This document shows positions 1-14,500 of a stretch of 64,000 bases of DNA, one piece after another. The stretch covers positions 60,086,463-60,150,462 of the forward strand of contig NC_133971.1 in NCBI RefSeq assembly GCF_031877795.1. The letters run 5' to 3'. The notes under the pieces were generated by a model. That model made no database searches. It was not told where the DNA came from and was given only the letters and a program-made list of their open reading frames with translations. How positions within the stretch are numbered: position 1 is the first letter of the stretch; each line of letters begins with the position of its first letter. Source of the stretch: Strix aluco (lineage: Eukaryota; Chordata; Aves; Strigiformes; Strigidae). A program made the translations under genes and the position numbers.

Positions 1-3000
1 CCTGTGCCTGTCAGAGGAGTCTCTACAGTGCTACATCACCAGAGAGCAGGCCATCAGGGCTGCAGAGGATTGCAGGCTGGTCTTAGAAATGTTCCTGCTG
101 GTGAAGCAAAGTAGAGCAGAAATACGCAAAACAAGTTCTACTGCTGATTGTACCCTCTCATTTGTATGCTCAACACTCTTCCAGTAATGAATCATCAGCC
201 CAAGTTCTGCTCAGCTCATCATAGCTGCAAGTGCTGCAATAGCACTAAACTGGGGAGGACATGGATTCATCTCCAAATGACCAAGCTGGATGTCCATGAA
301 CCTGGCAAAAATTTTACGCTGCTGATCTGGAAAGTGGCATAGTACACAGCTATCCATAGCAGAGTTGAATAAAGGAGACAAGGTGTCTGCAGTGTAGTGT
401 GCATGAGTGGTAAAGAAAATTTTATTCCCCTTTAGTCAGAGTGCTCTAGAGAACAGCAAAATTACCCAGCTATGGTCATGCCTCCTTTAGTCAGGAAAAC
501 TCTTCATGTCAAGACAGGGGAAGCCAATGCATCCCATGGGGGAAGGGAGTGCTCCATTCCTTTCCAATCATCAGAACAATCTAGGGAAAAAATCACAACA
601 TTTTGGACAAAATGCCTCATACATTCCCCAAGCAGAAAGGCAAACTCAGTTCCAGGTGTCTGCAGCTCTTACCTGAACAAGATACCTGGAAGTTACACCT
701 GGTGAGCAACAGAAAGAAGCTACCAGTCACACAGACACCTGGGACCAGCTATGAACTCATTCCCAGCAATCCCATCTCTGGTAAAAGACACACCTGTGCC
801 TGCCAAGAACAGAGATTACATTTGGAGATAACAGTGCAACATGGTGTTTTTTAAAGACTTTATGAGGAAAGAATGAGGGCTTTTTTGTTAACAGCTCAGT
901 TTTGGTTACAGATTTTTATGTGCCCATCCAGCCAAGTGAAACAAAGCACAGTACTGAAAGAACTAGAGGGACACAACCAACACTCAGATACTGCCTTCAT
1001 CTGGAGTTGAACAAAGTGCACCTTGTCACAATGCCTTTCAGGGGAACTGCATCAGGTAAACAAACCCCAGATTCACAAGAAATTAAAGATGCACTGATGG
1101 CCTATATAATAAAGGGGAGATGTACATAAGCACAATTTCAGAATTAAAAATCTAAAGTCAAACTTGTAAGGTGACCTTTACACATGGAGCCATTTGTCTC
1201 CAGTGTCAATGGTCTTTCAGTTTCTAAAGGACCCTAGTACCTGCTTGTTGCAGAGAGCTGCATTTTGTTTTTGAAAGCTTTGCTGTCAAGGAAGTTGAGG
1301 ATCCTTTATAGAGCCAATCCTGAGGAAACAGAGCGGGTACAGTTTCCCATTTTTTCATAATGATCCATTCATAGCATAGCAGTAAGAGAAACAATGGCAA
1401 GATCAGTTATGCCGTCTTCAGAAACAAGGAAACATTACGTTTGGATGAAGGGATGATAAAATGGAGATAGAAAAGGAGCGAAGAAACTTGAAAAGATGAA
1501 TTTTTATGAGAGCAGGTGGAATGGGGAAGTCACAACAGCTCTGATCTAGAAGATATACAGGCTGGCCACGTATCTCAGCTAAGGACTGGGTAAGAATTTC
1601 CTCACGGAGCAACCACATGGTTCCTTAGACAACAACTGTTCTTTTCCCTCTTTCTCAGTTCCAGAAATTGCAGCCTTTGCCATTTTTGCTGCCTGGCACT
1701 ACTGTGGAAGGATGTAGCATCTCTCCATTCCATAACAACCAGGACAGATAGCACCCATGGGCCAACAGCCCTGCACAAACGCACTTGCTCCAGGAATTAA
1801 GACACTTACTTTTCCTGCTGCATTGTTGCTAGGGAGCTCTTGAGGTTCCCCTGGATACTGTGCAAGGGGTAATAAAACACTCGCGTCTGCCTGAACTGAA
1901 CAGTAACTGCTATCAGCAGTTCCTCTTGCCTGCTCTTCTTTTGGCTTTGTTTGCTCTACCCCTGATTTGTTGCAAAAACGAGGGTATTGCCAGGGGATGA
2001 CATAGGCAAGAGAGCGTAAAACCCATGCGCATTAAGTCTTGTTGAACTGAACCTGTTGTGCATGTCAGCAGCTCAGTCTGAGCCTGCTGGGAGAAGCAAG
2101 GATGTGTTCAAGGCTATGATCAAAAACTTAGATCAAGCCCAGGTCCTCCATGCTTACATAACATAACATTTCCAGGATGCATCCACAGCACATCCTTATC
2201 TCTTAGTCACTCTTCTTGCTTACCTGAGGTATCTGCTGCCATGCACCTCAAAATGTGCATAATCAATTAGTGTTTGAGACGAAGTCAAAGAGCTAAATGT
2301 CTTCTTGTGAACCGCGGTGACCCATGTGCTGCCTGTGAGGACTCAGGCTGAAATAGGCTCTAGGGAACAGCAGGTCTGAAGCAGAAGAAGAAAGGCCAAA
2401 TTGGCTGGAATTATGAAGTAATGACAGAAAAGGGAAAGTGATCCAGATACATCTCAATTCTTCTACCAGCAAAATTTGAAGATGGTTTCTTCCATTTGAT
2501 TTCCAAACAAGCCAACACTCAAACACACAGCATCGCTGAAGTCTTGTTCATGTACCTTTCAGCTTCCTGGATATCTCAGTGGTTTTCTGCACCCCCAATA
2601 CCTCATGTTCAAATCGCACCACAGATCTTAGCAGCAGAAACTGCACAATGGAAAAAGCTGCAAGACCAGAACAGCAGGTACAGACAGCCACTGTATCAGA
2701 TCTAGCTGAGATCAGGTACCAACAGTGATTCATCATGTCAGCTTAATAATAAAAAGATGTCTTCCCAAGGCTCTCAGTGCCCTAACACATCACAGGTATA
2801 CTAAAATCTCAGCAATATTAAAATAATTGTACCAGTCAGCTCCAGAAACTCCTTGATACTCTTCTATTGCTTCTGGGGCCACCCATAGCCCTTTCTTGAA
2901 GGCAGATAAGCACATCTCCAGCCATTCGATGGGAGGCATACCGCTTATACTCAAAGCCTGGCATCCCTGGTGAAAATTAGTTTCCTGGCTCCCTTACAGG

Positions 3001-6000
3001 AAAAGTGAACTTCCTTGAAGTCCCCAAGATCAGCCTGAGAGTGGATGGGGACCAAGGCGGTGTTACCTCTCACTCAATGCAACTAAACCAGGACAGAGAT
3101 GCTGAGTGACTGATACTTGAACATCTGTTTTCCCTTCAGTGAACACCTGTGACAGGAGTGCCTGTAGTTCTTCTTTTGCAGCAACTTACCATGCAAAAGA
3201 ATGACACCAGCCCCCACCTTGGGACCACACCAGAGCACAGAGCCCAGACCTTAGAGCAGAGGTGGCATGCCATATGCCGTGTGCCCAGCTTCTGCCTATT
3301 TATTAACTGTTGACCATAACACCCACTGAGCTCCTGCTGGCACTCCGGACAGAGCAGGCTGGTTTGCCCCTGTGCAGAAGGGGAACAACAGGTCACAGCT
3401 CCCAGCAGGTCCTGAGCTGTGAAGTACCACCTGAAGCCTGGTGGTGTCTCTCAGCGATAAAAGGCAGCTGCTACAGCAAGATCACACTTCAGTTAAGCTC
3501 AGCAGGGAGTGTGGGGTAGCTACCCTTCCTCCTCCAGGGCCAGCAGGCAGTCAGCAGCTCTGAGTTCAGCAGGAGCTATCTGCCCACTGCATTCAGGTCC
3601 ACTTCAGGCTCTGGTAGTGAAAGACCAGCTGAAAGACCCAGAGCAGCAACTGGACTAAACTGCCCAAATCCAACCCAACAGGGTTATTCAATACCCAAAG
3701 CTGCCTGAGCTGGCTTTTCCTGCAGCCCCTGTAAAGACTGGTCATATACACAGAAAGGCAATTTCTTTGCTTCCAAGCTTTCCTCCTTTCATAAATCCTT
3801 TTCTTCCAGATCAGCAGCCAGAGCAGTAACAGTGGCATAAAACGAGGTATAACTCACAGGCCTAGGTGTAAATGGGCTGGGAGAAACATACCAAGTAGCA
3901 CCCTGAAAACATGCCAGAATTTGCCCAGGTGTGACTCTACTCATTGCATCTTGCCTGCCTGACTTCTGACCTCACTCTCTGCTCAAACAACCCATAGCCC
4001 TGCCCTTAGCAAACTCAGAGAGAACTGTGCAGTGATTTTGCATGGGAGGAGAAGGTACCACCAGCAGCACCTCATCTTGCTGGTGTCTGCTGCAGGAGCT
4101 GGAGAAAGCATGTGGTGCTCACACATGCTCTGTCCTGAGACAAGGACATGAGTTGCTGAGGGAAACCGAAGGATGAGACCACACATGGAGCTTAATACAT
4201 GCTGGTGACAACATTCATCAGCCACCCCAGGCCAAGGTAATTAAAGGTGGCAAAGCACTGTGCCATCAATACCTTGCTTCTGCAAGTTATCTGGGGCAGG
4301 AAAGGATTCACCACAGTTAGCCAGACACATCATAGAAATTGCTGCCTCCTACATGTCAGAGAAAAACTAGCACTGAATGCTCCCACTGTCCCCAATTCCT
4401 CAACATGCTGATCTGAGACACTTAGACAAACTAATGACCTGAAGACTCTGGCACAGAATATCTTTAAAGTGCCTAAACCAATTTCAGAACAGACAGACTT
4501 AACACTAATCTTTGCCAGAGCTTCTCACTTTCCCACAGAAGTAGAAGGGAAGAAAGGTGCCCAGAGAATGGCTGCTGCTGCCTGTAACTCAGTGCCAGTT
4601 CATCCTCCTTCCCTCCAGCCAGATTCTTCCCAGAGAGTTTGTTCTCCTCACCATAAGCCATACATACCCACAAGTGTAAACTAAACAAGGACAGCAGATA
4701 CAGCAGGACAAAGTGGTTTATTTTGTGGCCACAGATGCCCTGTGATGCTGATAGGGCCCTTTTTTATTAGGCTCTGTCCCTTTAGGTTATGGTCACCATA
4801 TTCACGTCACTCTTAATCTATAGGGGATGAATCAGCTCTGCCTCTTCCTAGGGCACCCCAGCAACAGTGCAACAAGCCACGCTGTTGCGTGCATTTGGTA
4901 AACAACACAGCCCCATCAAAGCCCAGCTTTTCACCAGCCACAAGCTGAACTGCAAGGGATTATCTCAATGGAGAGACACAAGAACCCCATCCCTTGTAGC
5001 ACCCTTGGACCCACTCTTTGTGGATAGTATCTGAAAATTGCAAAACCAAAAAACTAAACCTGATGGCCATGTTCTGCATAAAAGATATGCTCCTGGAAGT
5101 GGTGAATTACCTGCTGCATTTCATCTCCTTTTCTATTCACAGACCCCTGGAAGACAAAAAGGTGATGTCAGTTCATTCATTTCTTCTTCATATTTCATCC
5201 TCAAGGTTGTGATGGCAGAAAAAAAGGTTACAGTAAAAATAAAAATGTTAATTAAAAAAAAAATCTGCACAATGAGCTGACTTTTTATGCTTCCCCACAG
5301 ACCACCACTGATGAAAATGGCTTCTGAGAATACATCACCAAAAATTCCCTGTAGAAAAGGAAAGCCAGGCAGGTCTTTGTAAATGTGATTAACACTCATG
5401 TCAGCACAGTCCGGATCCTTTCTCTTCCTTTATCACCCTCAGCCGTACACATCATCTCCTGTCCTATCTGCTCAGTTAGGCACACCCTTGGTCTCTATTT
5501 CTGAGACAATGCCTTCCTACAAGTCCAGGAATATGTGGTGTTAATTCCTGGACATGGACCAGGGGAAATCAGTAATATATATACAGCATCACCTAACTTA
5601 AGCATGTGCACTGGAAACATGTACTTTGCAGTCATTAGACAGAGATAAAGTCTCCTTTAAAGCACAAAGCAAGGCAGGAACCTAATTTAGCTGCACTGAA
5701 TTGTCCTCTGGAAAAGTACAAGATGCTTGCTCATAAATTAGGAAGATAATCTCCCTAGATAGCTGGGGGTTTACCAAAGATACTCAAAATGATGTGGCAT
5801 GTAAGCTCACAGGCACAGGGAACACATAAGTGTTGACATGAAGACAGGCTGCTCCACACACAATTGATGGGGAGTTCCTCTGCAGGATGGGACACACTTC
5901 TGACCAAGCATAGCCATGGTCTCCCAGCAGTCAAGAAGGGAGAGCCACTTCCAGCCCTCGATGCCCTCAGGTCCCCTGGGATGGCCAACAGCACGCACAT

Positions 6001-8157
6001 GCCCATCCATGGCTGGGGCCCTTAGCCCTTTCATTTTCCTGGACTTCAGCTCAGGTGAGGTCTGCACTGCAGCATGTGCCATCACGAAGTGCTCAGAAAT
6101 CAGCTGTACCTGCAGGCAAAGCACAGCCCTGCTCCTGCTCGTTGGCTGCTCAGAGGGTGGCTTCCATTACCTGACCCCCACAGGCAGGGAAGTGGAGCAA
6201 TTCAGCTGCTCAGCTAAAAATAGGAGGAGAGACTTCCCTCTCTCCCTTTGGCCTGTTCAGTGAAAGCTCTTCACACTGATTCAAGACACTTTAACAGCTG
6301 TCTGACTCTTTCTTTCCCCAGCCTCTCTCAGCTCTGACCTGGCATTCTTTGCCCTTACATTTCACCTCTGGCCACCTCACCTCTTCTCTGCCATGCTGCT
6401 TCAGCCTTTGCTGTCTTCCCTTGCTTCTGCAGCTGCATCCTTCCCCTGCAAGTTTCCTTTCCCCATCAGAGTTTGTACTGGCATGTTTAGGGCATCACAG
6501 ATGCAGGCAGAGGGTATATGAAAGTGTCCGTTTGAGTACAGCCTCATTGCTACCATGCCTTCTGACAGCTGGCAGGAACCTGTGTCTCATAGGCATCTGG
6601 ACCAGTAGCTCCCAAAATCTGCAAAGCCACAGAGCAAATGAGGCACCAAGGAGCATGAGCCCACACACAGCAACCAACTCCCTGTGGCCAGCACAATATT
6701 GGGCTAGCATGCTGCCTGAGCATTGGAGAGGAAGGCTGAAGGGGATGGATTGAGGCATGTGGAGCTTGCATCAAGCTCAGACTCAGTTTACAGTAGCTGT
6801 ACTAATTTTGCTTAAACTCTTGGATATTCTCCACATTAAAATTAATCCAAATGAGATCAGAATCTGGCTCTATTTTCAGTTTTTGCCCCGTGTGCTATTA
6901 CATCATACCTTCCAAAAGTCTTTAATTGCACTTATAAACACAGCATCTGTGATACTAGAAAACTCCAGTGGTGTATCCAGCTAAAATCCTTTGTCAAGAA
7001 TCAGCTGCTCCATGGAAAGACATGAAAGTCTTGGGCATTGGGTTAGTATGAAGTAACTCGCTCGTAGGTTGTTTCTTGCAAGCCTCCATTGAGGCTGAAG
7101 GTTGATCTATGACTGAAAGCATCCATACAGCACTAAATGTGCTGATTACTTTCTTATAACTCCTTTCCGTAATTTAAGGTGAATAGCCATTTTGGTCCTG
7201 TTTACAAAAGTTGTAGGCTAAATGCTAATGAACATTTGGGAATGCAGTCACCAGGTCAGTACATGCCCTGCTTGCCACGAGGCCTCATCGTGGCATTTTA
7301 CTGTTATTAGAGTTCCTAACAATAAAATCCATAAGTAGAAAGATACCTTCAGGAGCCATTTGTATTCTGGTCCCAAAGCTCCCACATCATGCTTATAACA
7401 TGTTTGTAACTCCATATCAGTGAAGTGCTGACCACTTTCATGGAAATTAATCCACTCTTCTAATGTTTTTCAAAACAATGTTGTCAGAACTGTGCTATAC
7501 AAAATAAAAATATTGACAAGTTTATTCTAGTAACATTGGCATAATGGAATTATTCTACTGAAAATATGGATCACTGCGTATTTATTCTAGATGAACATAT
7601 CAGAATCTGTCCCACTCCTCTGAAAAAATTGCAGTGAAAAACAGAATTTACACTAGCTGAAGCAAAGCATCCCTGGTGTAGGAGATGCATAATCGCATTG
7701 AAAATGTACCTCCCAAAGGGAAAAAAAATACTACAACTTCTCATTAGGTAATTGTAGATACTGTCATGAGACGTATGTTATCTACCCAGTGACCAAATGG
7801 CATTCACCCCTTCCGGAGGTGTGAGGGTAGAGTTGCATCTTAGAGTAGATTAATAGCTTACAATCTCTCAGGAGAAAATAAAAGGCTACCCCAGTGTGGG
7901 CTGTACAGTACTGACTCATTAAGGCAATTTTCTGGAGTCTCCCATACAAACTCTCCTTCATGCACAGCTTAAAGGCCGTACATAGACTGGTGCCAGGACT
8001 CATGCTACACATGTAACTATGCAACAGGTTTTTACAGATTTTAGAAGGAAGGGGGTTTTCTGACTGAGGGAGGAGTTGTCACCTGGCTTGCTTTTAGTTC
8101 TTGTGAGAATGAAGGTACATGAAAGTAGGAACTAAAAATTTGATATCCAAATTCTTT
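1..8157. other. Unassigned non-coding sequence
   Basis: I see no gene in this stretch. Open frames on both strands are short (at most about 134 codons), overlap each other, and match no family I know. There is no CR1 terminal repeat and no LTR terminus. Short A-rich and T-rich runs occur, for example an A run near 5250. It may hold introns, intergenic DNA or very old repeats that I cannot recognise by eye. Confidence 0.6.
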
Positions 8158-8162
8158 GTGTT
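8158..8162. repeat. Target-site duplication, left copy (GTGTT)
   Basis: Five bases, GTGTT, directly precede the solo LTR and recur directly after it at 8524-8528. A perfect 5-bp duplication is the usual footprint of integration for this type of avian ERV and fixes the LTR ends. Confidence 0.85.
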
Positions 8163-8523
8163 TGTAATGGTTTAGCCCCTGCCGGGGTCTGAGACCACGC
8201 GGCCGCTGCCCCTCCCCCACAAAGGGAGTGAAATACAAAGCCCCAAGACTGAAATAAGGAAAGGTTTAATACAACAGTGCAATAGCAACACAACAAACAA
8301 CAACAATAACAATAACAGTAATAGTGATAGCAATGAACAGAGCAAAATATCTACCAATACAGCAGTGAGAGGAGCAGATGTACAAAACCACGAGTGCACT
8401 GCGCTCCCGCGCCAGGAAATGTGACCTGCCAGGATGTGACGTCGGCATGGTATCTGAATAACCCGGCTAGAGCTCCCCCCCACTGCTGGGGAAACTTAAC
8501 CCTATCCTGGTTAAACCAGGACA
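8163..8523 (-). mobile_element. Solo LTR of ERVL-like endogenous retrovirus
   Basis: On the minus strand this reads from TGTCCTGGTTTAA to a terminus ending in CA, about 361 bp. It shares its whole length with the LTRs of the provirus at 27023-32967: the G-rich block near the U3 start, the TTATTG/TTGTTG simple-repeat stretch, an ATTAAA-type poly(A) signal, and a NotI-like GCGGCCGC near the U5 end. No internal viral sequence flanks it, so it is a solo LTR left by LTR-LTR recombination. It differs from the proviral LTRs at more places than they differ from each other, so it comes from another insertion. A TGACGTC motif (CRE-like) lies near 8436. Confidence 0.93.
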
Positions 8524-8528
8524 GTGTT
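8524..8528. repeat. Target-site duplication, right copy (GTGTT)
   Basis: Exact repeat of 8158-8162, flanking the solo LTR on its other side. Confidence 0.85.
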
Positions 8529-11500
8529 GTTGCAGAAAAAGTGCGGTGCTGAGAGCAGCAAATGCTGGTGTGATGCTCTCACAGGGATAGCAGTAGACAC
8601 AGTCCATACCCAGGCCCTGTTTTGTCCTTGTTTCGCTAATGCACTGCCTCATTTGCATTACGTAGGATAACCTGGGCACCACAGAAAACTAGGCAGGCAA
8701 AAAAAGGGTAATGTTCTCTTCTAACTGGAAAACCAGTAAAATCCAACCAAGGCTTCTCTTGAACAATCAGAGTTTTAGCAAGCAATCAGGTACCAGGTGT
8801 CCAGGGAGAGGATTCTCTTCAGCTAGGGAACTACTGCATTAGAAAGCAAAAGAAATAACAAGGAAATGACAGACAACCCCAACCAAGGCAAAGAAGAATG
8901 GAACATAGTGGTAATGGGACAAGCAGGTTTTCTCTCCCACTTTGGTCATGCCTTTGCTGCAACTCTGCAGTTGCAAGCTGATCATCTACTACCACCTCAC
9001 AGGCAGAACAACCTGCAAAATTTCAGGTCTTTGGCAGGTGAAAGCCAGAATTCTGCTTTGGGAAAGTTCTCAACATCACTCTCAAGCTCTTAGTTTAAAA
9101 ATGGGGAGCCTGGGTAAAAAATTAAATTAATGAAGGGTATGTAATTAACCTGAGGCTTTTTTAACTTCTTAGTTTAAACCAAACAAAATGTTTGGGGAAT
9201 TTGCAACATGATACCTACTGTGAAAAATAAGTGTTTTTACTGGCACCCCTATAAATCCTGGGATTTTGTCAAGTGATTGTTTCTTTTGATAGTTTAAAAT
9301 TCAGGAATCATACAGGTATGGCTTTTGATTTCAAAATTTCTAGCCCCTATGCTGTACATCAAAATTTAAAAAGCTTCATAAATCTCTTTCCCTGTCCTCT
9401 CCCTGTCCCCAACCTACCACACTCCAAGGAAGGGAAAAGGAAAAAAAAAGAAGCCTACTATGATTTTTACATTTCTGTTGCAATATTTTGGGCACCACTT
9501 TAACAATATTTCTAGATGGAAAATTTATAAAAATTTGTTGCTACCTCTAAACTTACATCCCTTGATAATAATCTAAGCTATTAAAAGAAATTTTTTGTTA
9601 CATGAAAAAGACTGGATCATTTAAATTAGCCTTAAAGTATTAGATTGAGATAATTTTCTCTAATTAAACATTTCAGTTTCTTCCTAAATGACTTCCCCTA
9701 GTAGTCAAAGATATTTCCCTTCTTAATTCTGCTACTACTGTGTCTAAAATAAGTCTATACTCAGTTTTATACTGCATTTTCTGATACAGTGGATCTAATA
9801 AAGCACCTGATTTACAGAACAGAATGCACAGCACTTTTGGGCTGCGAGAAGAGGTTGTCCAACCCATTGGATTCAGAGGGTAATTAAAATTCACTCTCTC
9901 ATGTCCAGCTCACAGCACATCAGGGACTTTTGCAATCTCACTTCCCAAAGGTCAGCAAAGAGACACACCACTGGAAGTAACAAGAAGATGCTTGAAGTGC
10001 CATGCCATGAGGATCAGAGATTAAGAGCTGGGAAAGCAAGTGGGAAATGGTTTGCACTCACAGGAGGCAACCTGCTGCCTAGTGCCGTAGTGGTTGCCAT
10101 AACAGGAAGAGGGACCAGAGGCAGACAGTGGGGCCAAGGAAAGGATAGGTCCCCTCCACGAGGACAGGTGACACAGATTTCAGCTGAGGAGGAACAGCTA
10201 GGGGAAGTGAGGACAGTCATGGAGCAACAATCAGGAAATCACTAATCAGAATGAGAGCCATCATTCAACTCCACAGCAGCCTGTCCCCAAAACAGGAAAA
10301 ACTTTTTTCCCCACATAACTTAGCTGTCAGAGGTGTCAAGGAAAGGATTTTAGGTGAATTGCCAAACTGTCACCAAACATTATCTCCCATATTATGCTTG
10401 TTCAGTAGAGAGTTTGTCACTGGTCATAGTCAGAGGCTGGATACCAGAGCTGGGTGGCTGTGGTCCCATCAAGCATTCCTCCACTTATGTTTATAGACTT
10501 CACCTGCAAAACTGGGGATCTTAGCCTCAGAGGGAAGATAATCTCACTCTCCTGTCAAGTAAGAGGTTTTCAACAGCCTGTTAACCATGACAGCACTTCA
10601 ATTATTCGGTCTCATACATCTTCCTCCCAAAAAGGGCTCCCATGTTTCTCATCATGGAGGACATTTCAGGGCAGAAATCATACACATGCATGTCCAGCTT
10701 GCGGCACAGCACACATCCCACCACAGACAAGCCTGTGCAATGTTTCCTGGCATTCTGAGCACACAACCCTCTCTGCATCGTGTACAAAAAGTTCAAAACA
10801 TTCATTTCAGTGTGTAGCAAATAGGGCACCTGCACAGGACACACCCATTCATCTGCGGTGCATGGACTCTATATTTCTGTATAACAACTCTGACCAGGCC
10901 ATTGAACATCTGGAATTACAGACAAACATCCAAAGACAACAGATTTCAGCCAAACACCATTTTCAGCAAAGATGGCATATCTGGAAGAGCTGGAAGTGTA
11001 ACAGTTTTATGAGCCCTAAGCCAGTCCATCCTGTCAGAATGGAAATCTCCTCCTTACTCATTATAAAATAAGTTTTCCTTATAACAGAAAACAAGTCTTT
11101 TTGGGTTTTATTACAGATTTTCATATGGAGGAGAAAAGAAGAGTGATCCTGTCTCTTTTTCCATTCAGTCTCTCCTGCTCAGGTACTAACTCTCTGCTTT
11201 TCCTCACTTTTACCACTGGCCTATATGCCCATGCCTCATTCAAAGCCAATGGAATAACTAAAAATTTTTCTGCTTCAAGCCCTGAGCACATACGTAATCT
11301 CCAGACAGTTTGTCAGGGAAGGATTTGCCTTTATCTAGTCCAAAGCCATTTAGACTGCAAACTCAAGAGAGGCCTCTGGAGTCAATAAAAGGAAGATGCA
11401 GGTGTTCCTCGAGGCCCACTTTGTACCACCACTTGCTGCCTCCTCCCTGCCTGGTGTGGAAGTACAGACACGAACAAGCCTGTGGGGAAAGCCAGCTTCC

Positions 11501-14500
11501 ACCATGGGAAACTCCAGGAATAAAGGAAAAGAAAGGAAATATCAACAGCTGCAGCCAGGCTCCCCACAGTCCAAATCTCAAGAGAAACCTGGAAAACAGG
11601 GAACATGTTTTCCTCCAAAATGTGAAATTGGCACACACAGCTGTGGCGACACTGGAGGTGCACATGCAGAAGGAATATCGCCCAGGTCTGCAGCTTCTAG
11701 TCTGAAAAGTTTATACAGAGGGAGAGCCAGTGTTAGACCTCTGGTTAGAAGAGCATTACAGCTTGGATAATAAATAGTCCATTCTTGTTATCTCAGTGGA
11801 ATGTGTTAAGAAAGGGAGCAAAATTGTGTATAAAAGCAACCCACATCATGAGCGCAGTACTCTTCTCACCTCCCTCCAGGGGAGGAAAGGTTGAATCCAA
11901 CTCATTTTTAAAGGTTTTCCCTTGCCAGCAGAAAATGTCCTCTTTAGAGGGCTTCAGTGTTATAGTACGTATTTCATCAAGAAGAGGAGAAAATTGTCTT
12001 CTAGGGTGAAAGGGTTTGCTATGAACCAATACCATGTGATACTAAGCAGTGGAGCAGAGCAGCTTTCAGAAAATCTCTGTTCCTTTTTTATTCAGGAAGT
12101 CATGCAGTCTTTGAGAGACAGTATCAGCTACTTTCATAGCTAGGAAAGAAAACTGTGTAGGTGTCTGAGCACTAGAGTTAATCCTTGGGATAATAATGAA
12201 AATTTGACCATTCAACTAGCAAGGAAAACCCTTCTGAGCTTTTATGCAAGGTCTTATAAAACATTAATATAGCCAGGCAACGCAATAGCAGTGAAGTAAT
12301 ACTTCAGTGCAGTAGTGGGCAAAGCCATGTCAATAGCCCAAGCCTAGGCTCTGTCCCTTTCACTCCCAGATCTGATCCCAGACTGGTAGCAATGATTTCA
12401 TGCAATCTAACTCCCCCTTGAAGGAAAACTGTGCATAGCTGACAGGATACATTTTTCAATACCCTCTGCAGACAGACAGACAAACACTCTTGGGTGCTTT
12501 ATGCCCGGGACAGCTCCCTGTGATCATCCTATAGACCTCCACTCCAAAAGGTTATCCTGTTTCAGGGACACAGACAGTGCATGGGATCCAGAGGATATGA
12601 GAGTCATCTGCCACAGAATGTGGATGTGCTAGTCCCAAGCGGGAGAGACAGAAGTTCACCCACCTCAGTTAGCTTGAGATGCTGGGTTTTTTCTGCAGAC
12701 CACCTAGAGTGGTGGCAACATAGACAGTCCAAATATACGTGCTACCAAACTAGGCTTTACTTTATGCTGGTAATCACATATACCTTGCCCATGCTTTTTG
12801 TGTCCTTGGCCTTCCTTGCCTAGGCTAAGGAGGTACTACCTGCATGGCCTCTCCCTTCTTGAAGTAGTGAAGAAGGGGGGACCTGTTATCCAGTTGTGGC
12901 CCCTTCCCCTCCCTTCCTCCCTCCCTCCCTCCCTTGCTGTTCTCAGCAGCATAAGTCAAAGCAGGACAGACTTGCCTTGCACTTAGATCAGTCGGGTTTG
13001 GGGTAGCAAAAGGTTATGCTGAGATAAAGGAGTGAAGGGGCATGGTGCTAGATCCCAGATCTGCAGGTAGTTCCTTCCCTAGTACCCAAGAGGCTGGGCA
13101 CCCTCGGGGCCTATTGGCAGAGACAGGCACCCTCACCTCCGATCCCTGGCTGAGCAACCCCTGCCGGCGTAGTGCTTCCTGCAGCATCAGTGCCACAGAA
13201 CAGGTTGCAGTGGCCTAGCCTGCTCCATGCCCCTGGAGAGCCGTAAAGCAAGCCCTGAGCTAAGCCAGTGGGGGAGAGGCATTGCTGCTGCATTCCTGTG
13301 CTATTTCTCCACTTTGGAGGATGCAACACCTGCAAGTCATTGTGGGGAAGAAGACTGAACCCCAGTGGGGCTGTCCACAGAGCTGCATGGCCCTGGGGAT
13401 TAAAGCAAGCCCACACCACCCTGCCAGCCTTCCCCTAGGTGAACTGCAAGGCAGGGATTGCTCCTCCACAAACTACCCCTTCCTGCTGGCAGGAGTGCTG
13501 AGGTTCAAGGGCAACCTCTGGAGCAAGACTGAGACCCCACCGCAGCCCTCAATTAACCCAGCTGGTAAAAGCTACCCTTCCCTTCTGCTTTGAATTTGTT
13601 TTGCTTTAACCTGCAGCAGCTGGGTATTGTTATCCATCTGCCTGCTTGACCAAAGAGCCTTCTGTCATCACTTCCCTGTTCCTAGCATGTACTTACAGAT
13701 GTGGATCAAGTCAGCCCCTGGCACCCTGGGTGATAATTCAAAAAATTGAACTCCCAACTCTTTCATTACAAACACAAGGTTTATGGTCTCCTAATTGTTC
13801 TCTGGCTCTTCTCAGAGCTTCCTCCAAATTACCAGTGTGTTTCTGAGCTGCAGGCTTAGGGCTGGACACAGCATTTCTGCTGAGTCATGCCAGTAGCAAG
13901 CACAGAGGTAACACCATAGTTCCACCTCCACCCCAATGCTGCAGTTTGTGTCCCAGCCTCGCTCTGGGGCATTCCTCCATGCAAAAGTCCAGGATAAGCT
14001 CTGTCACACTGAAAATGGACTGCATTCTTCAGTGCTAGCTGAAAGACCTTTGTTTGCCCAAATGTTTTGCCTGCAGCCAGCTCAAAAGGGCTCCAGGTTA
14101 TTTCACAGAGAAGTGAATGACCTATCTCAGTAATTATTTCTGTTTCCCATCTGTGTTTACCACAGTCTTTGTATTGTAACCTCTTTTATGCCCCCCTAAT
14201 GCCTCTATCCAATCCAGCAGCATGGCCCTCCAGTTATCTGGCTCCTTACAGTGGACAACAGGATTCTCTCTCTTCCTAACAACAATGGCAAATTTACCCA
14301 GCAATGGGTAATGTGGTGGCACACATCCCAGGCCATGTCAGCAAGCTTTGTCCCATTAACTGTCAGTCTGAGAGGGGCTTCTAGGTGGATGTCACCACCA
14401 AGCCTATGTCATGGTTGGCTGAAATATGCCAAACCAGACGGAAGAACCTCCTGGAGGACACAGGCTCTCCAGGGCAGACTGGGACTTCCGTCCCTAACTC

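Noticed and set aside
10454..11071. 205-codon open frame on the plus strand
   Set aside because: No recognisable motif, no splice context, and composition like the surrounding sequence. A chance frame of this length is possible in 64 kb.
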